Below are positions 53,761 through 64,000 of a stretch of 64,000 nt of DNA, piece after piece. The notes beneath the pieces were generated by a model. That model did not search any database and had not been told where the DNA came from. It saw nothing but the letters and a program-made list of their open reading frames with translations. The DNA lies in the NCBI GenBank assembly GCA_950295325.1, contig OX485803.1:57363554-57427553 (forward strand), written 5' to 3'. The DNA comes from Polytrichum commune. Lineage: Eukaryota; Streptophyta; Polytrichopsida; Polytrichales; Polytrichaceae. Every line of letters starts with the position of its first letter. Position 1 is the first letter of the stretch. A program made the position numbers and the translations under genes.

Positions 53761-55946
53761 ATGCTGAAAAAGAAAGCTGAAGAATGAAAGAAACGAAACG
53801 AAACGAACGAACGAAGGAACCGAACCGAACCGCACCGCACCGCCCGCTTCAACTTCCACTTCGAACCTCACTATGACCATCCAGCCACCGAAATTCATAT
53901 GATCACCTCTCATCTCTGGCCCCTAAGCTATCACATCGAACCACACTAAGAGCATCCAGCCACCCTACAAAGCCACCAAAATTTCTGCCGCCCCAGCTCT
54001 CACCTTGAACCTTACTAAGGATCATCCAGCTCTCACCTCATACCTCACTAAGGAGCCCTTTGCCAACCCTAAACCAGCCATCTAAAGTCATTTGCGAGGT
54101 TCAAATTTCATCCCCCAGGGCTCTCACCTCAAACCTCTCCACGGGGCGACCACTGCCCTTCCCTCGAGTCACTCCCCTGCTCCAAATCGTGGCTGCAACC
54201 CTGCAAGCCTAGTTCAGAGGTCCGTTGTAATGCGGGGAACGATGGTAGGCTACTGCCGCGGCAGTCTTGTTCCCTTCCACTTGTGACGGTCTCATTGTGA
54301 TGTCGAGTGCTTCAACGGGCCCACACTTGTTGCCTTCTCTAGCTCACGAATACAACCCCTAATTTCTAGTGCATATATGTTAACATCGACTTGAGGTTCA
54401 TACCTGGGTCTCGCAAATTCTCGATAGATCATGTGATATCTCCACTTGTCTGGTCGTACCCACTCCAGCTTCCTTGCTAGCAATGTCTTCACCACTGTGA
54501 GTCTGGCTTCTCCGTATACGAGACCTTGACCGTGTGCGGTCTGGGGAGAATTCCAATGCCTTGACTGTGCTGTTTAAGCTATCATATCGTTGTTTCGGTT
54601 GTCTCATCCTAGATGCCCTTAATTGCTTCCTGCTTGAGAAAAATGCCTTCCTCCTCCTCTTCGCCTTTGGTTTCACTAACTCTATCGGCGAGGACCCTGT
54701 CATGTAACTGAACCGGCTTCACAAATTCTACACTTCCCTCCTATGTGAACATCACTCTATCAATGTATGTGTCTCGCCTGTATTACATCCACACTAATAT
54801 TCCATCCCATAATCTTTTTCACATAATGTCGATATGTTTTGATTACAGTCAAGTTGCTATAAACATATAAGGAATCATAAAAATGAACATTAAAAGAATG
54901 GACACAGATGTCTAATAACATTTATAGAAATAATTCAGAAGTAATCTAAAAATGAAGAATATCATGTTTTATAAAAATAAAAATGATAGTACAAATGATA
55001 ATACATAATTCAAACTAAACTAATTAGAAGAAATATTCTGTATAGCCATACCTTGACGATACTCTTCCAACTAAACTAACTTATTCTAGCTTCTCCTTAA
55101 AGGTTAATGCTCTTCCCTTGCCCATTTCAATCTTCCACTCCAAAAGAAACACTTTACTTTAGGGTGTCCCTTATATCCACTAAATGGTTCACGTGGTCTC
55201 TGGTGTATTTATAAGTACGTCACTCGGCATCCAGCCTCATGTTTGTTATTAATATATCTAATTTGGATTGGCATATGATCATGACTAACTTAAGTAACTG
55301 CTCCACTGCATTTTCAATTTTAATTCAAATTGACCCTTACCTTACACACCTTTCTGGCAAGATGTTCTACGTTTGGGAGGGAAACTTTGTTAATTCCATT
55401 TGTCTCGTATCTTTCGTGTTGTGCCTTCTTCCTTCCCATTCTACTTGTCTTCAATGCCTTAGTGCTACTGAAATACAACTTCCCTCTCTTTTTCCTTCTC
55501 TTGATATGATTTTGCATGTCAGGTATCACCCTTCCAGAGCATGTCTACTCCAACATTCCCAAAATCCTCCCTTGAACCGAACACATCTTACGGCACTCGA
55601 GAGTCCATAACTTATGATTCTAAAACAAAGGAGTTGAGTATCACGAGATCTTATACAAGTGTTCGCACGAGGGACAGTCCTATATTTAATGCCCAATTGG
55701 GTCTTTGTCATTCGTTCTATTCCTGTCTTGAAACGTCAAGTCTATCTCTAGACCTAGTTATGATACATGCTTTAAGTCGGCGCCAAATAATCAAATTTAA
55801 TTGCTTGTCGAGTAGAATGTCTACCATGACTTGCACGCTGTACTTATATATATCGTGACAGCGTTACCCATCACTTTTAGACCCAAGGGCGGCTGTTTCC
55901 ATATTGAAAATATTAGTGAAGCTTTCGTTCAGAGTTCATCCATCAT
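53761..55946. other. No intact gene; two related basic minus-strand peptides
   Basis: After a (CGAAA)n/(GAAC)n simple stretch at 53,790-53,830, two minus-strand frames share a pattern. One is at 54,292-54,703 (KRRRKAFFSSRKQLRASRM); the other is at 55,320-55,529 (KRGKLYFSSTKALKTSRMG). They may be diverged copies of one exon or of an element end. The rest is AT-rich without recognised features. Confidence 0.35.
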
Positions 55947-58900
55947 GTGGATCATGTCGTTGTCGTTGGCAGCCCATTTGTAATATATAGATGGCCCACA
56001 ATGTTTAGAATCCTCTTTCATATTTCCATCTTGCCGCAAGGGCTCATTCCCCTTATCATGGCTCATATTCCTGCTATTGGAGACTTGGGGTTGGCTGTCC
56101 TCTATGCAGATGGTGTGAGAGTCCCAGTTACCTTTCGGATGCAAGAGGACGGTCTAGCTTACGTGACGTCCCAACGTCTGAGTATTCGGTTCGGCTTCAG
56201 AGAGGATACTATTATTGTTGACGAGGATATTTTTGATGTTGTCACGTCAGAACTTACATACACCCTTGGTCGGGTATCGCAGCGAGATGAGAACAATAAC
56301 TTGTTTTGGAGTCTTCCTCCAGGTAGTTACCGAGTGTATGGCCTCACTGATTCTCAGATGGCTGCGTCTATTGAGATCCTCACTCCTCGTAATTCCTCTA
56401 CGTGCACCATTCAAACTCCTCTGCCACGTGATGTGAAGGTCAAGCTCGAGCCCGGTCTCGACACGCCAATTGTAGAAAACGTTAGAGTTCAGTCTGTAAT
56501 TACACTTTCTTCAGATGAAGAGGGCAGTCCCACCAAGCCCCCGCCTCAGGTTATAGTTAGTGGGAATGCTCCTAAAGTATATCCTTTGTCCCAAGAGACT
56601 GTTAGCATATTTCCATTGCTAAAACAACTTGCAGGAAGGCCGGGAAAAAAAAATATTCTAAAAAAATTAGATTACTCAGTGATTAGACACGAGAGAGTAG
56701 AGTACCTTCCTGCTGAGTTCGATGGTGTCGTCATATTTGAGTTGCCACCCGCTAGTGACACGGCCGCACGGTCACAGGCCAAGTCAATGCAGGGAATGGA
56801 CAAGCGTTACGACGGCCATGTGTGGACGAAGACCATCACCACCAACATCACAAACGACTTTGGTTTGTCCTTCCGTTCTTCCGCTTGCGTTGGACACCTG
56901 CGTTGCAACAACAAGGAGTGCGAATATTTGATCCGCCGACCTCGTATTTTCGAAGTCAACGAGACAGAGTTTGAAGGTTGTACCCTCCAAGCCTTTGTAG
57001 TGGATCAAGCGCCCCCACCTGACTCTACGTTTGTTTGCAAGGTATGTAAAGAACCCCCAACATGTATTGCTACATGTGGAGCGAAAATTTATTATGTTGC
57101 TGGCAAAAACAACCACACAAGAGCGTGCATCCACATTGGAACTCACGATCACCCTGTCAAGGTGGGCGACTACAGAGACACTAAGGCTGAGATCAGTGGC
57201 CTAATTGAAGAACAGATCGAGAAGACTCCTCAGGCTACCAAGAGTGCACTTGTGTTGGAGGCTAGCAAAGTTCTAATTGGCAACTATCTTCTTCAATCCG
57301 ATGACGCGCCACCAAAGAAGCTCACTCTGGAGGAACTTGTTCCTGTATTCGACCGGTGCAAGGACATGGCTTCCCCGAACATCCGCAACAAGGTCATGAG
57401 CTTCCGATACCTCAAAAGGTATGGTGTCATGGACTCTATCACCAAACTCCGTGGAATCAGTTTATGGGCCTTTGTTCAGGAGAACAAATTCCCTGGTCAA
57501 GGGGCTGATCTTGACAAGGTTTTTGTCTTCAAGATGTCGGAAGTCGGGCCTGGTAGTGGGGTAGACTTGGTGAAGCGTATGCAGCCCGGCGAAGATCTGG
57601 AGAATGCTTGGATGATGTTCGACCATGTGAAACGGGTTAGACAATGGACCACAATGGCATGCCACGTGTATGACTCCACGTATTGTCGTGTCATGACCAT
57701 TGCAAGTTGTGACATGCAATCGGAGGACTGTGATGCCCAGATCGTTTTTTGGAAGAATCTCAATGCTGTGATGGAGAGGAATGGTGTTGTCGATACCAAC
57801 TTCAAGGGTTTCATGGCCGACAGCGCCCAGGCCAATTGGAATGCAGTTCGGGTCATATATGGCAACGGGAAGAAGGAGGACCGCATGGATGACCGGGAGA
57901 GAACCTGTCAGTTTCATTGGACCCAATCTATGGTTAAGTATACCGAGAAATACATTCCCGAAGAACTCTGGGAGCAGCACAAGAAGATGTGCCACCAATA
58001 TAGGACCGCGAGGACCATGGACGAAGCGGAAAACCTGTACCACGGGCTACGTGCATGGTGGGTATCCGCCGGGGCAGTGACAGAGAAGGCACTTGACAAA
58101 CTGGAGCTCTGGCTTGCATTCTGGCATTTCCGTTATCGCCAATGGGGAGGCTTCATGACCGGGGTATGTTGTCCCAAAACTTGTTGTTTTTTTTTTCTTT
58201 CACTGTAATTTTCACAACTCTTCTCCAATTTATAATTGCTTCCACTATGTGCACGCAAAAATTTACAGAAGGAGAACTAGCAGAAATGCCTTCATGTAAT
58301 CTCGCCGAATCAATACACAACAAGTGGCTTCAAGCGTCTGGAAATAGCGGCGGCGACCTCTATGTTGCTACCGTGGACGACTTCGTTCGAGGCTTCCTAC
58401 AGGTTGTCAATTACTACCAGTTCCTGAAAGGTGATGTCGGCGGTACAGGCCCTACAAAGAAAGAGCTCAAGCTAAGGTTGGCAGAGCGCAGGGCGAAGCA
58501 AACGGGTAATCCTTTAGTCCTCGAAGACCCCATGATGGACATGCCTGGAGCAGAAGAGTTCTGTACCCGGGTGCCTTGCATGGCTGGGGAAGAGGTATTC
58601 GGGTCCACGAAACGGAAAGCAGATCTACCTCTTGGAGCAGAAGAGGAGTCGCACAGACCTGATAAGGTCAACTTCTCACATCCCCGTGGCTCTGGTAGGG
58701 CTGTCCGGACTCGTTCCACTAACATGCCCATAATTATTGAAGAGGATGATTCCAATGTCCCGGAAGTTGCACCCATGGCGCCATATGCCGACAATGTCGT
58801 CCCGTCCCACATCCCCGAGGGACGGATCAGCCACGTCACTGCCGTCGAGGAGACTAGGGTGAACGTGAAGGAGTGGCACATCGCTCGGTTGCCAAAGACT

Positions 58901-59743
58901 TCTGCCAAATGTTGTTGGGCACAGAGAGCTGTCACCAAAAAGAAGTGTACTGAGAGAATCGTAAGGGGTGCAAAATCAACCCCTGCCCCTACGTACACCG
59001 GTCTATGGCACAGCACTAGGAAGAATGTGAAAGAGACCACAGAGTTTTTCTTCTGCTCAGATGATATCCATAGGTGCGTTAAGGGTAGCAGGCGCAAATG
59101 GGTTGTTCAATACTCTGCGGAACAGGAGAGACCAAGCATTCCGGATGTTTGGCCAGTGAAACTTGGCACTAACCTCAAGCAATGTGAGATCCTGGCCCTC
59201 GAGGCGGCCGGATTCTAACTGCCGCAGAAAGTGCCAGTCTCACCCAGAAGGCTCTTTTCCACTGCACCGTCTCCGGCAAATCTAGACTCCGTGCCGGTGC
59301 CAGCAGATGCGGACAGGTATCCTGGGAAGAGAGAAGGGAAGCTCGTTAAGCGCACCGCAACCCGTCCAAACCCTCAGCAGCGGCTATCCATGGGCTCTTC
59401 GGACTCCCTCAAAGCTCAACTCCGCTCGGTCACAATGATTCCTCACCCTGGCCATGGCTGCATCATTGCGCTAGACTCGATGATGCCACCCGATGTGACA
59501 CAATACCATATCACCATCAGTTCCCTCCCGGGTTGCACATGCCCTGCGTTCAAGAAGACAATGACCAACTTTCGAGGGCGGAATCAATTCTCGTATTGCA
59601 AGCATGTTTACTATATTCTTTTAAAGGTCTGCCATCGCAATCCTGATGTAGACCTTTTCATCCACGCGCCAACCTTCAGCTTCAACGAGGTCAAAGTAAT
59701 TCTCGAGAGTGGAATTTTAACTCACCCTTTAGATCGGACCTAG
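55947..59743 (+). pseudogene. WRKY-GCM1 / MULE transposase / SWIM zinc-finger gene, probably inactivated
   Basis: Blocks in order: N-terminal domain (a second possible start is MAHIPAIGD at 56,059); acidic linker; WRKY-GCM1-type zinc finger at about 56,800-57,180 (SACVGHLRCNNKECEY, then TRACIHIGTHDHPV); MULE-type DDE core at about 57,650-57,960 (VYDSTYCRVMT, MADSAQANWNAVRVIYG, C-x2-H in CQFHW); an intron at about 58,164-58,268; then a long tail to a SWIM finger at 59,535-59,620 (GCTCPAF...YCKHVYYILLK). Two problems: the obvious GT-AG splice leaves the downstream frame off by one, and TAA at 59,216-59,218 interrupts the same frame that continues to 59,743. This is the architecture of Mutator-like transposases. 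No terminal inverted repeats were identified. Confidence 0.75.
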
Positions 59744-60235
59744 GATTTACTCTAGGAGTGTCCCTTTCTCCCATCAACATGATAGATCGATGAAGTAGTG
59801 CCTATTCATCCATGTTTCTAATCGAGTACGACATAGACTAAGTGATATAAGATTTTCATTGAATAATTTAAGATTGTCAGCTCAATAATATAATAAATAC
59901 AATCGCATGGATTATTTTTATTCAACTCAAAATGTTGGATTACAATACTCAACTGTATCATGTGTCTCTATACATCTTGGGATCATCCTTGGTTTTCATC
60001 ATCTACTTATTTATTATATCACAATTTTACTATCATTTTTGCACTTCACGGTTCCCAAACTAAATCAGACCATTTCAAATTCAAGGCATTTATTTTATTT
60101 AGTGCCTACACATTCCACGGAAATAGGTCCCAAATTTTTTCTATTTCTGGCATAATCTAGAATATTCTAAGTATATTCTTGTACTATTTTAAGGAAATTC
60201 TAAATTTAATATAGAATATTTCCTATTTTTACACC
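59744..60235. other. No gene recognised
   Basis: AT-rich spacer between the MULE gene and the leader of retroelement copy B. It may hold the end of either element; no inverted or direct repeats were resolved. Confidence 0.4.
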
Positions 60236-60323
60236 ATTTCTGCTCTCCGCTCTCCAAATCGCCACTCTCTGCTCTCCGCTCTCTGCTCACCGCTCACATA
60301 CAAGTCTCGTCCATGATGACAAC
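60236..60323 (+). promoter_or_regulatory. Copy B 5' leader, CTCTCCGCTC repeats
   Basis: Repeated GCTCTCCGCTCTC motifs immediately before the ORF1 ATG form a pyrimidine-rich leader. The exact 5' end is not defined. Confidence 0.45.
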
Positions 60324-62033
60324 ATGGAGGTAGACACACCCACACAAAACCTCATGCGGCTCTTAGCGGAGAAGGCAAAGGAGAATCAAGCTGCGAAGGA
60401 AATAGGCACCAAGAGGACCCGGGAGAAGACAACACCGAACAAATCTCTACACCAAACCCCACAACGACGCCCACAAGCCACACAGGTAAACTCTATCTTC
60501 CCGGAACGAAGGTTCCGTCAAAAATTTTGGTATGGTTTCACTAACATGGAGAAATTGGCTATGGATGAGGGGTTGGAAGAGCTCTTCGATGGTGAATCCA
60601 TCAAAGATAGGGTACTTAGGGGTGTACCAAGGAAGGAAGCGGAAGAAATGGAGGAGGTCGCAATTTCCTTCCCAAGGATACCCCAAATCTACTACCCAGG
60701 TAAGAGAGAGGATGGTGTCCTTGGACAACACCTCAACCTAACACAAATCCCATATGATATCCCAATTGATCCCAATACATGTCTTGCTTTGGACTTTCAT
60801 GTTGCTATTGAATTTCAATTACCCAACACCCCTCTCCTACACAACCATGTGAAAGAACTAGTAAAGAAAAGACTTGAGTTTATGCAAATTCCTCTTGGCA
60901 CTAACCTTATTGAGCCCATATCTATCATGTGCATGAGTGTCAAGAGAGGTGGGGAAAAAGGAGTTTGGGCGGGAATTGCCAAACTCCACCTTCTCCACCC
61001 CGAAATTGATGGTGTGGCTTTGTTGAAAGGACTTAGACCATTCATTCTACAATTGGACCCCAAATCAACCCAAGGTACTCTTGGAAAGGTATGTAAGACT
61101 TACCACTCTATAGCTAGGAACAACAACCTTTCAATCAAAATCACTAGCGAAACTTTGATTGATGTCTCTTCACACATGCTCTTCAAAGATATCTTAGAGA
61201 ATAGTTTTAGGAGAGGTCATGAATTTGAGATTGTAGAGGTGCAAAAGAGCACTCCCAACAATCATGCTTACATTGTTGCACCAACCCCCTCACAAGCCAA
61301 GAAAATCCAAACACTTCAAGTTGCAACACACCATGAAATTTTGGAAGGACAAGTGAACAAAGGGCCTTCTCTCACCTTGGAGCAAAAACAAAGGAAAGAA
61401 GCTCTAACCCTCACCTTCTACAACCTTCCCATCTTGATGAGCATAGATGACACATCTCTTGAAATTTGCAAGATAATTGGAACCAAGAATGTTGTCTCCA
61501 TTTGGTTCCATAAGCAAGATGGAATTAGACACAATGGTAGTGCAAATGTTGAATGCCTCAACCCCTTTGTATACAAAAAGTTTGTAGGAAAAGAGGAAAA
61601 AATTGGTGTTTATCATGTGGAAATCACTCCACACCGTAGAAGTCTTGATGGTATTGACAAACCCTCCAAAGATTTGTTGGTCAAGTTTGGATTTGAAGAT
61701 ACTAACACTTGCTTGGTGAACACCATTGAAGCAATCCAAAACCAAAACCAAGGGGAGAAGAATGCCACAAAAAGCGAAGTTTTTACCATCATGAAGGAGG
61801 CCATTGAAGAAGGCAACAAGAAACTCAAGCTTGAACTACACGAAGAGATGAAGGTCTTGAAGGAAGACATAGTCAAAGAGGCCCACAACTATGTAGACGA
61901 CATCAACGAAAAATTGAAGAAGCAAATGTTGGACATCCAAAGCACATTAACCATGGCACTTACCGGGATGCAACAAATTACTGGGTTGGTAAACCCAAAT
62001 CTTATGATTAAAGACCTGCCAAATGTGGATTGA
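60324..62033 (+). CDS. Copy B ORF1: RRM-like and coiled-coil protein
   Basis: An intact 569-residue protein, presumably the RNA-binding partner of the element. The N-terminus is basic (GTKRTREKTTPNKSL). Around residues 365-450, LTFYNLP and NGSANVEC resemble RNP2 and RNP1 of an RRM-like fold. Residues about 490-540 are rich in Glu/Lys heptads (EEGNKKLKLELHEEMKVLKE) and form a probable coiled coil for multimerisation, as in L1 ORF1 proteins. No CCHC knuckle is visible. The start is the first ATG in a frame open to the stop. The stop TGA overlaps the opening of the ORF2 frame. Copy A retains residues 202-569. Confidence 0.85.
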   Translation: MEVDTPTQNLMRLLAEKAKENQAAKEIGTKRTREKTTPNKSLHQTPQRRPQATQVNSIFPERRFRQKFWYGFTNMEKLAMDEGLEELFDGESIKDRVLRGVPRKEAEEMEEVAISFPRIPQIYYPGKREDGVLGQHLNLTQIPYDIPIDPNTCLALDFHVAIEFQLPNTPLLHNHVKELVKKRLEFMQIPLGTNLIEPISIMCMSVKRGGEKGVWAGIAKLHLLHPEIDGVALLKGLRPFILQLDPKSTQGTLGKVCKTYHSIARNNNLSIKITSETLIDVSSHMLFKDILENSFRRGHEFEIVEVQKSTPNNHAYIVAPTPSQAKKIQTLQVATHHEILEGQVNKGPSLTLEQKQRKEALTLTFYNLPILMSIDDTSLEICKIIGTKNVVSIWFHKQDGIRHNGSANVECLNPFVYKKFVGKEEKIGVYHVEITPHRRSLDGIDKPSKDLLVKFGFEDTNTCLVNTIEAIQNQNQGEKNATKSEVFTIMKEAIEEGNKKLKLELHEEMKVLKEDIVKEAHNYVDDINEKLKKQMLDIQSTLTMALTGMQQITGLVNPNLMIKDLPNVD

Positions 62034-62212
62034 CCACAAATCGCCGGGTAAAACAAGAGTATTTACTTCAATACTGTCTTAGATACATACACATATGTAG
62101 ACATAGTATTAAACATAGTATTACACATAGTATTCTATATACTATTACACCTAGAATAAATACTAGATACCATCGTACTACTCATAGTATCCCACAATGT
62201 CCAAAATACCAT

Positions 62213-64000
62213 ATGAAATACAAGTTATCTACTTTATACAAACACAAATTCCATACTCAAGCAAAATTCCATACCCAAGCAAAATGCCATACTCAAACAA
62301 AATACTATTCTCGAGCAAAATACTGTACTCAAGCAAAATACCATACCCAAGCAAAATACCATACCCAAGCAAAATACCATACTCAAACAAAATACCATAC
62401 TCAAACAAAATACCATACTCAAACAAAATACCATACTCAAGCAACACACCATACTCAAACAAAATACCATTCTCAAGCAAAATGCCATGCTCAAGAAAAA
62501 GGCTATACTCAAGCAAAATACCATACCCAAACAAAACACTATACTCAAACAAAATACAAATACCATACAATTAATCCAAAATACACATACTTCCTACTCA
62601 TACAAATAAAAAGCATAACACCCGCCACAACTAACCCTTTCACTATAACCAAAAACATAATCATAAAGAACCAAAGAATAAACGAGACTAAAAACCGACC
62701 ACACCCAAACATCATACACACACCTACAACAAAGTCCGTACTCTATAATAAAAGATACCATCATACTAGCCATGATACCATACGATGGCCAAAATACCAT
62801 ATGAAATATAAATACAATCACTTTACTTTACGCATGCACAAAGACAGAACTCAAACGAAACAATATACACACCCAAAATACAAACCCCACACAAAATACA
62901 TATTACACCCAAAATATAATCCCCACCAAACATATAAACTCCACCAAAAATACAAACCCCACCCAACATACAAAACACAACCCATACCTAATAAACTACC
63001 GCTCTCAACACCAAACTACCACTCAAATTACAAATACCCAAAAAATAAAATGGCCTCGGCCTACCGGCCTCGCCATAAAACTAAATACAAAAATAGCTTT
63101 ACACAATATTGGGGAACTAACCTAACTACAAGCAAACATACAAAATTACAATCCATACCTAAACAACTAAAAAACATTATACCCACCCCACCCATCACCC
63201 CCCCTATAACAAAATCCACACCAAACAAATACCACAAATCAAACAAGAACAACCCAAAGATACCTTCATCATGCATCCAAATCAAAGATACCTTCACCAT
63301 ACCAACAAACAAACTCCATCTTACATCCAAACCACATCTAAAATATAAGTTGCATCCTAAACAAAGGACGTACTCAAAACTAAATCCCTCCCTCACACCT
63401 AAACAATCAAATAACATAATACACAACCCGAACTCCGTCAAATACTCAAAATTCATACCACATCCAAGGCACCTCCTTCATCCAAGACACGGATCCCATC
63501 CAAAATACATAAACCACCCAAAATACATATCTCATCCAAAACATAACCCACATTATGAACTAGGAACCTACCCTAACCTAATCAATTACCCTCCACCCAA
63601 TCAACTAAGAAATATAACATCCCCCCCACAACAACATACCCACCCAAAACAAAAACCACCACAGCCCCACCCAATATACTACCCTCACATAAGATATAGT
63701 CCCCACTTAAAGCACAATCTCCATCCAAGAAACAAGCTACATCCAAATTATAAAGTCCACCTAAAACATAAACTTCATCCAAAAACCAAATTATTCCCAA
63801 ACCACAAACACCCCCAACTTCGCTCACAATACATACCTCATCCAAAACATAGACTCCATCTAAGACACATCTCCCATCCAAATAATAAACTTCATCCGAA
63901 ATATAGAATACACTCAAAAGTTAAACTCTACTTAAAATACAAAGTGCATCCACAACAATGCCCAAAACATAATACCCACCCAAAGCAAGAAAACCAACCT
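62213..64000 (+). CDS. Copy B ORF2, N-terminal part (incomplete at window end)
   Basis: From the ATG at 62,213 the frame stays open to base 64,000 (about 596 codons), through the YHTQAK repeats, the MASAYRPRH block and the seven-C tract at 63,621-63,627. The same frame is already open upstream to a TAA near 62,009, crossing the ORF1 stop without an ATG. It corresponds to 41,906 to about 39,980 in copy A. The content is His/Lys/Pro/Tyr/Thr-rich, with no known domain before the window ends. Confidence 0.75.
   Translation, partial: MKYKLSTLYKHKFHTQAKFHTQAKCHTQTKYYSRAKYCTQAKYHTQAKYHTQAKYHTQTKYHTQTKYHTQTKYHTQATHHTQTKYHSQAKCHAQEKGYTQAKYHTQTKHYTQTKYKYHTINPKYTYFLLIQIKSITPATTNPFTITKNIIIKNQRINETKNRPHPNIIHTPTTKSVLYNKRYHHTSHDTIRWPKYHMKYKYNHFTLRMHKDRTQTKQYTHPKYKPHTKYILHPKYNPHQTYKLHQKYKPHPTYKTQPIPNKLPLSTPNYHSNYKYPKNKMASAYRPRHKTKYKNSFTQYWGTNLTTSKHTKLQSIPKQLKNIIPTPPITPPITKSTPNKYHKSNKNNPKIPSSCIQIKDTFTIPTNKLHLTSKPHLKYKLHPKQRTYSKLNPSLTPKQSNNIIHNPNSVKYSKFIPHPRHLLHPRHGSHPKYINHPKYISHPKHNPHYELGTYPNLINYPPPNQLRNITSPPQQHTHPKQKPPQPHPIYYPHIRYSPHLKHNLHPRNKLHPNYKVHLKHKLHPKTKLFPNHKHPQLRSQYIPHPKHRLHLRHISHPNNKLHPKYRIHSKVKLYLKYKVHPQQCPKHNTHPKQENQP
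62240..62560 (+). repeat. 18-bp minisatellite at the start of ORF2 (copy B)
   Basis: About 18 units of AAATACCATACTCAAGCA type, in frame, homologous to the longer array in copy A (41,443-41,900). Confidence 0.9.
63050..63076 (+). repeat. GC-rich MASAYRPRH block in copy B
   Basis: ATGGCCTCGGCCTACCGG... stands out in sequence otherwise nearly free of G and matches the two blocks in copy A. Confidence 0.7.

Larger units (their letters stand above)
60236..64000 (+). mobile_element. Dual-endonuclease retrotransposon, copy B, 5' end (runs off the window)
   Basis: Nearly identical to copy A in inverted orientation but with a complete ORF1 and leader. It covers ORF1 (60,324-62,033) and the first about 600 codons of ORF2, and leaves the window before the 2A and enzyme regions. 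The left boundary is estimated from the start of the CTCTCCGCTC-rich leader. Its ORF2 start is open across the C tract that is shifted in copy A. Confidence 0.85.

Noticed and set aside
1-64000. CRISPR arrays, phage or bacterial operons
   Set aside because: Tandem repeats here are contiguous or satellite-like without unique spacers, and genes show introns and eukaryotic transposon families. The ParB and methyltransferase similarity lies in a spliced gene, so it is not evidence of a prophage.

Overview
The window looks like nuclear DNA of a green plant or streptophyte alga. Supporting signs are an intact plant L1-type LINE whose ORF1 has a DUF4283-like region and a zinc knuckle, a MULE-type transposase gene with WRKY-GCM1-like and SWIM zinc fingers, short TIR elements with TTA/TAA target duplications, GT-AG introns and AAACCCTAA-type boxes. 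The dual-endonuclease retroelement resembles the Dualen/RandI group first described from Chlamydomonas, so a charophyte-like alga or early-diverging land plant is my best guess; the species is not settled by the sequence. No rRNA, tRNA, CRISPR or bacterial-style operon was found.

Layout. 1-10.4 kb: a nested stack of mobile DNA. Two tandem units of a host repeat are broken by a full-length LINE (1284-8613, perfect 16-bp target duplication, both ORFs open), a 500-bp TIR element (8868-9367) and an 832-bp hAT-like element carrying a G-rich minisatellite (9447-10278). 10.4-14.2 kb: a decayed multi-exon coding region, an LTR-like repeat and a hAT transposase fragment. 14.2-32 kb: mostly non-coding, with microsatellites, tandem duplications, dispersed repeats, a 5'-truncated LINE stub, a Harbinger-like MITE and a deleted pogo-like transposon.

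32.2-43.2 kb (minus strand): copy A of a very large non-LTR retrotransposon. Its second ORF, about 3,230 codons once four lesions are allowed for, runs in order: a long G-poor His/Lys/Pro/Tyr/Thr-rich region, a 2A-like sequence ending NPGP, an APE-type endonuclease, reverse transcriptase, RNase H, and a C-terminal CCHC plus RHN plus PD...E module resembling the restriction-like endonuclease of R2 elements. A second copy (B) starts near 60.24 kb on the plus strand and leaves the window at 64,000. B has a complete ORF1 and an uninterrupted ORF2 start, and shows that A carries a one-base insertion in a C tract.

43.2-55.9 kb: degenerate tandem repeats, then an eight-exon minus-strand gene (46,687-50,618) whose exon phases all agree. 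It encodes about 1,096 residues with an N-terminal ParB-like region and a C-terminal amino-methyltransferase-like fold with a good SAM motif but an altered DPPY motif. Upstream lie tandem repeats, including a roughly 170-bp satellite-like array centred on a 16-bp palindrome with BamHI core, and an inverted second copy of the LTR-like repeat. 55.9-59.7 kb: a WRKY-GCM1/MULE/SWIM transposase gene with an apparent splice-phase problem and an in-frame stop.

The two items most worth following up are the 2A-bearing dual-endonuclease retrotransposon and the ParB-methyltransferase gene.
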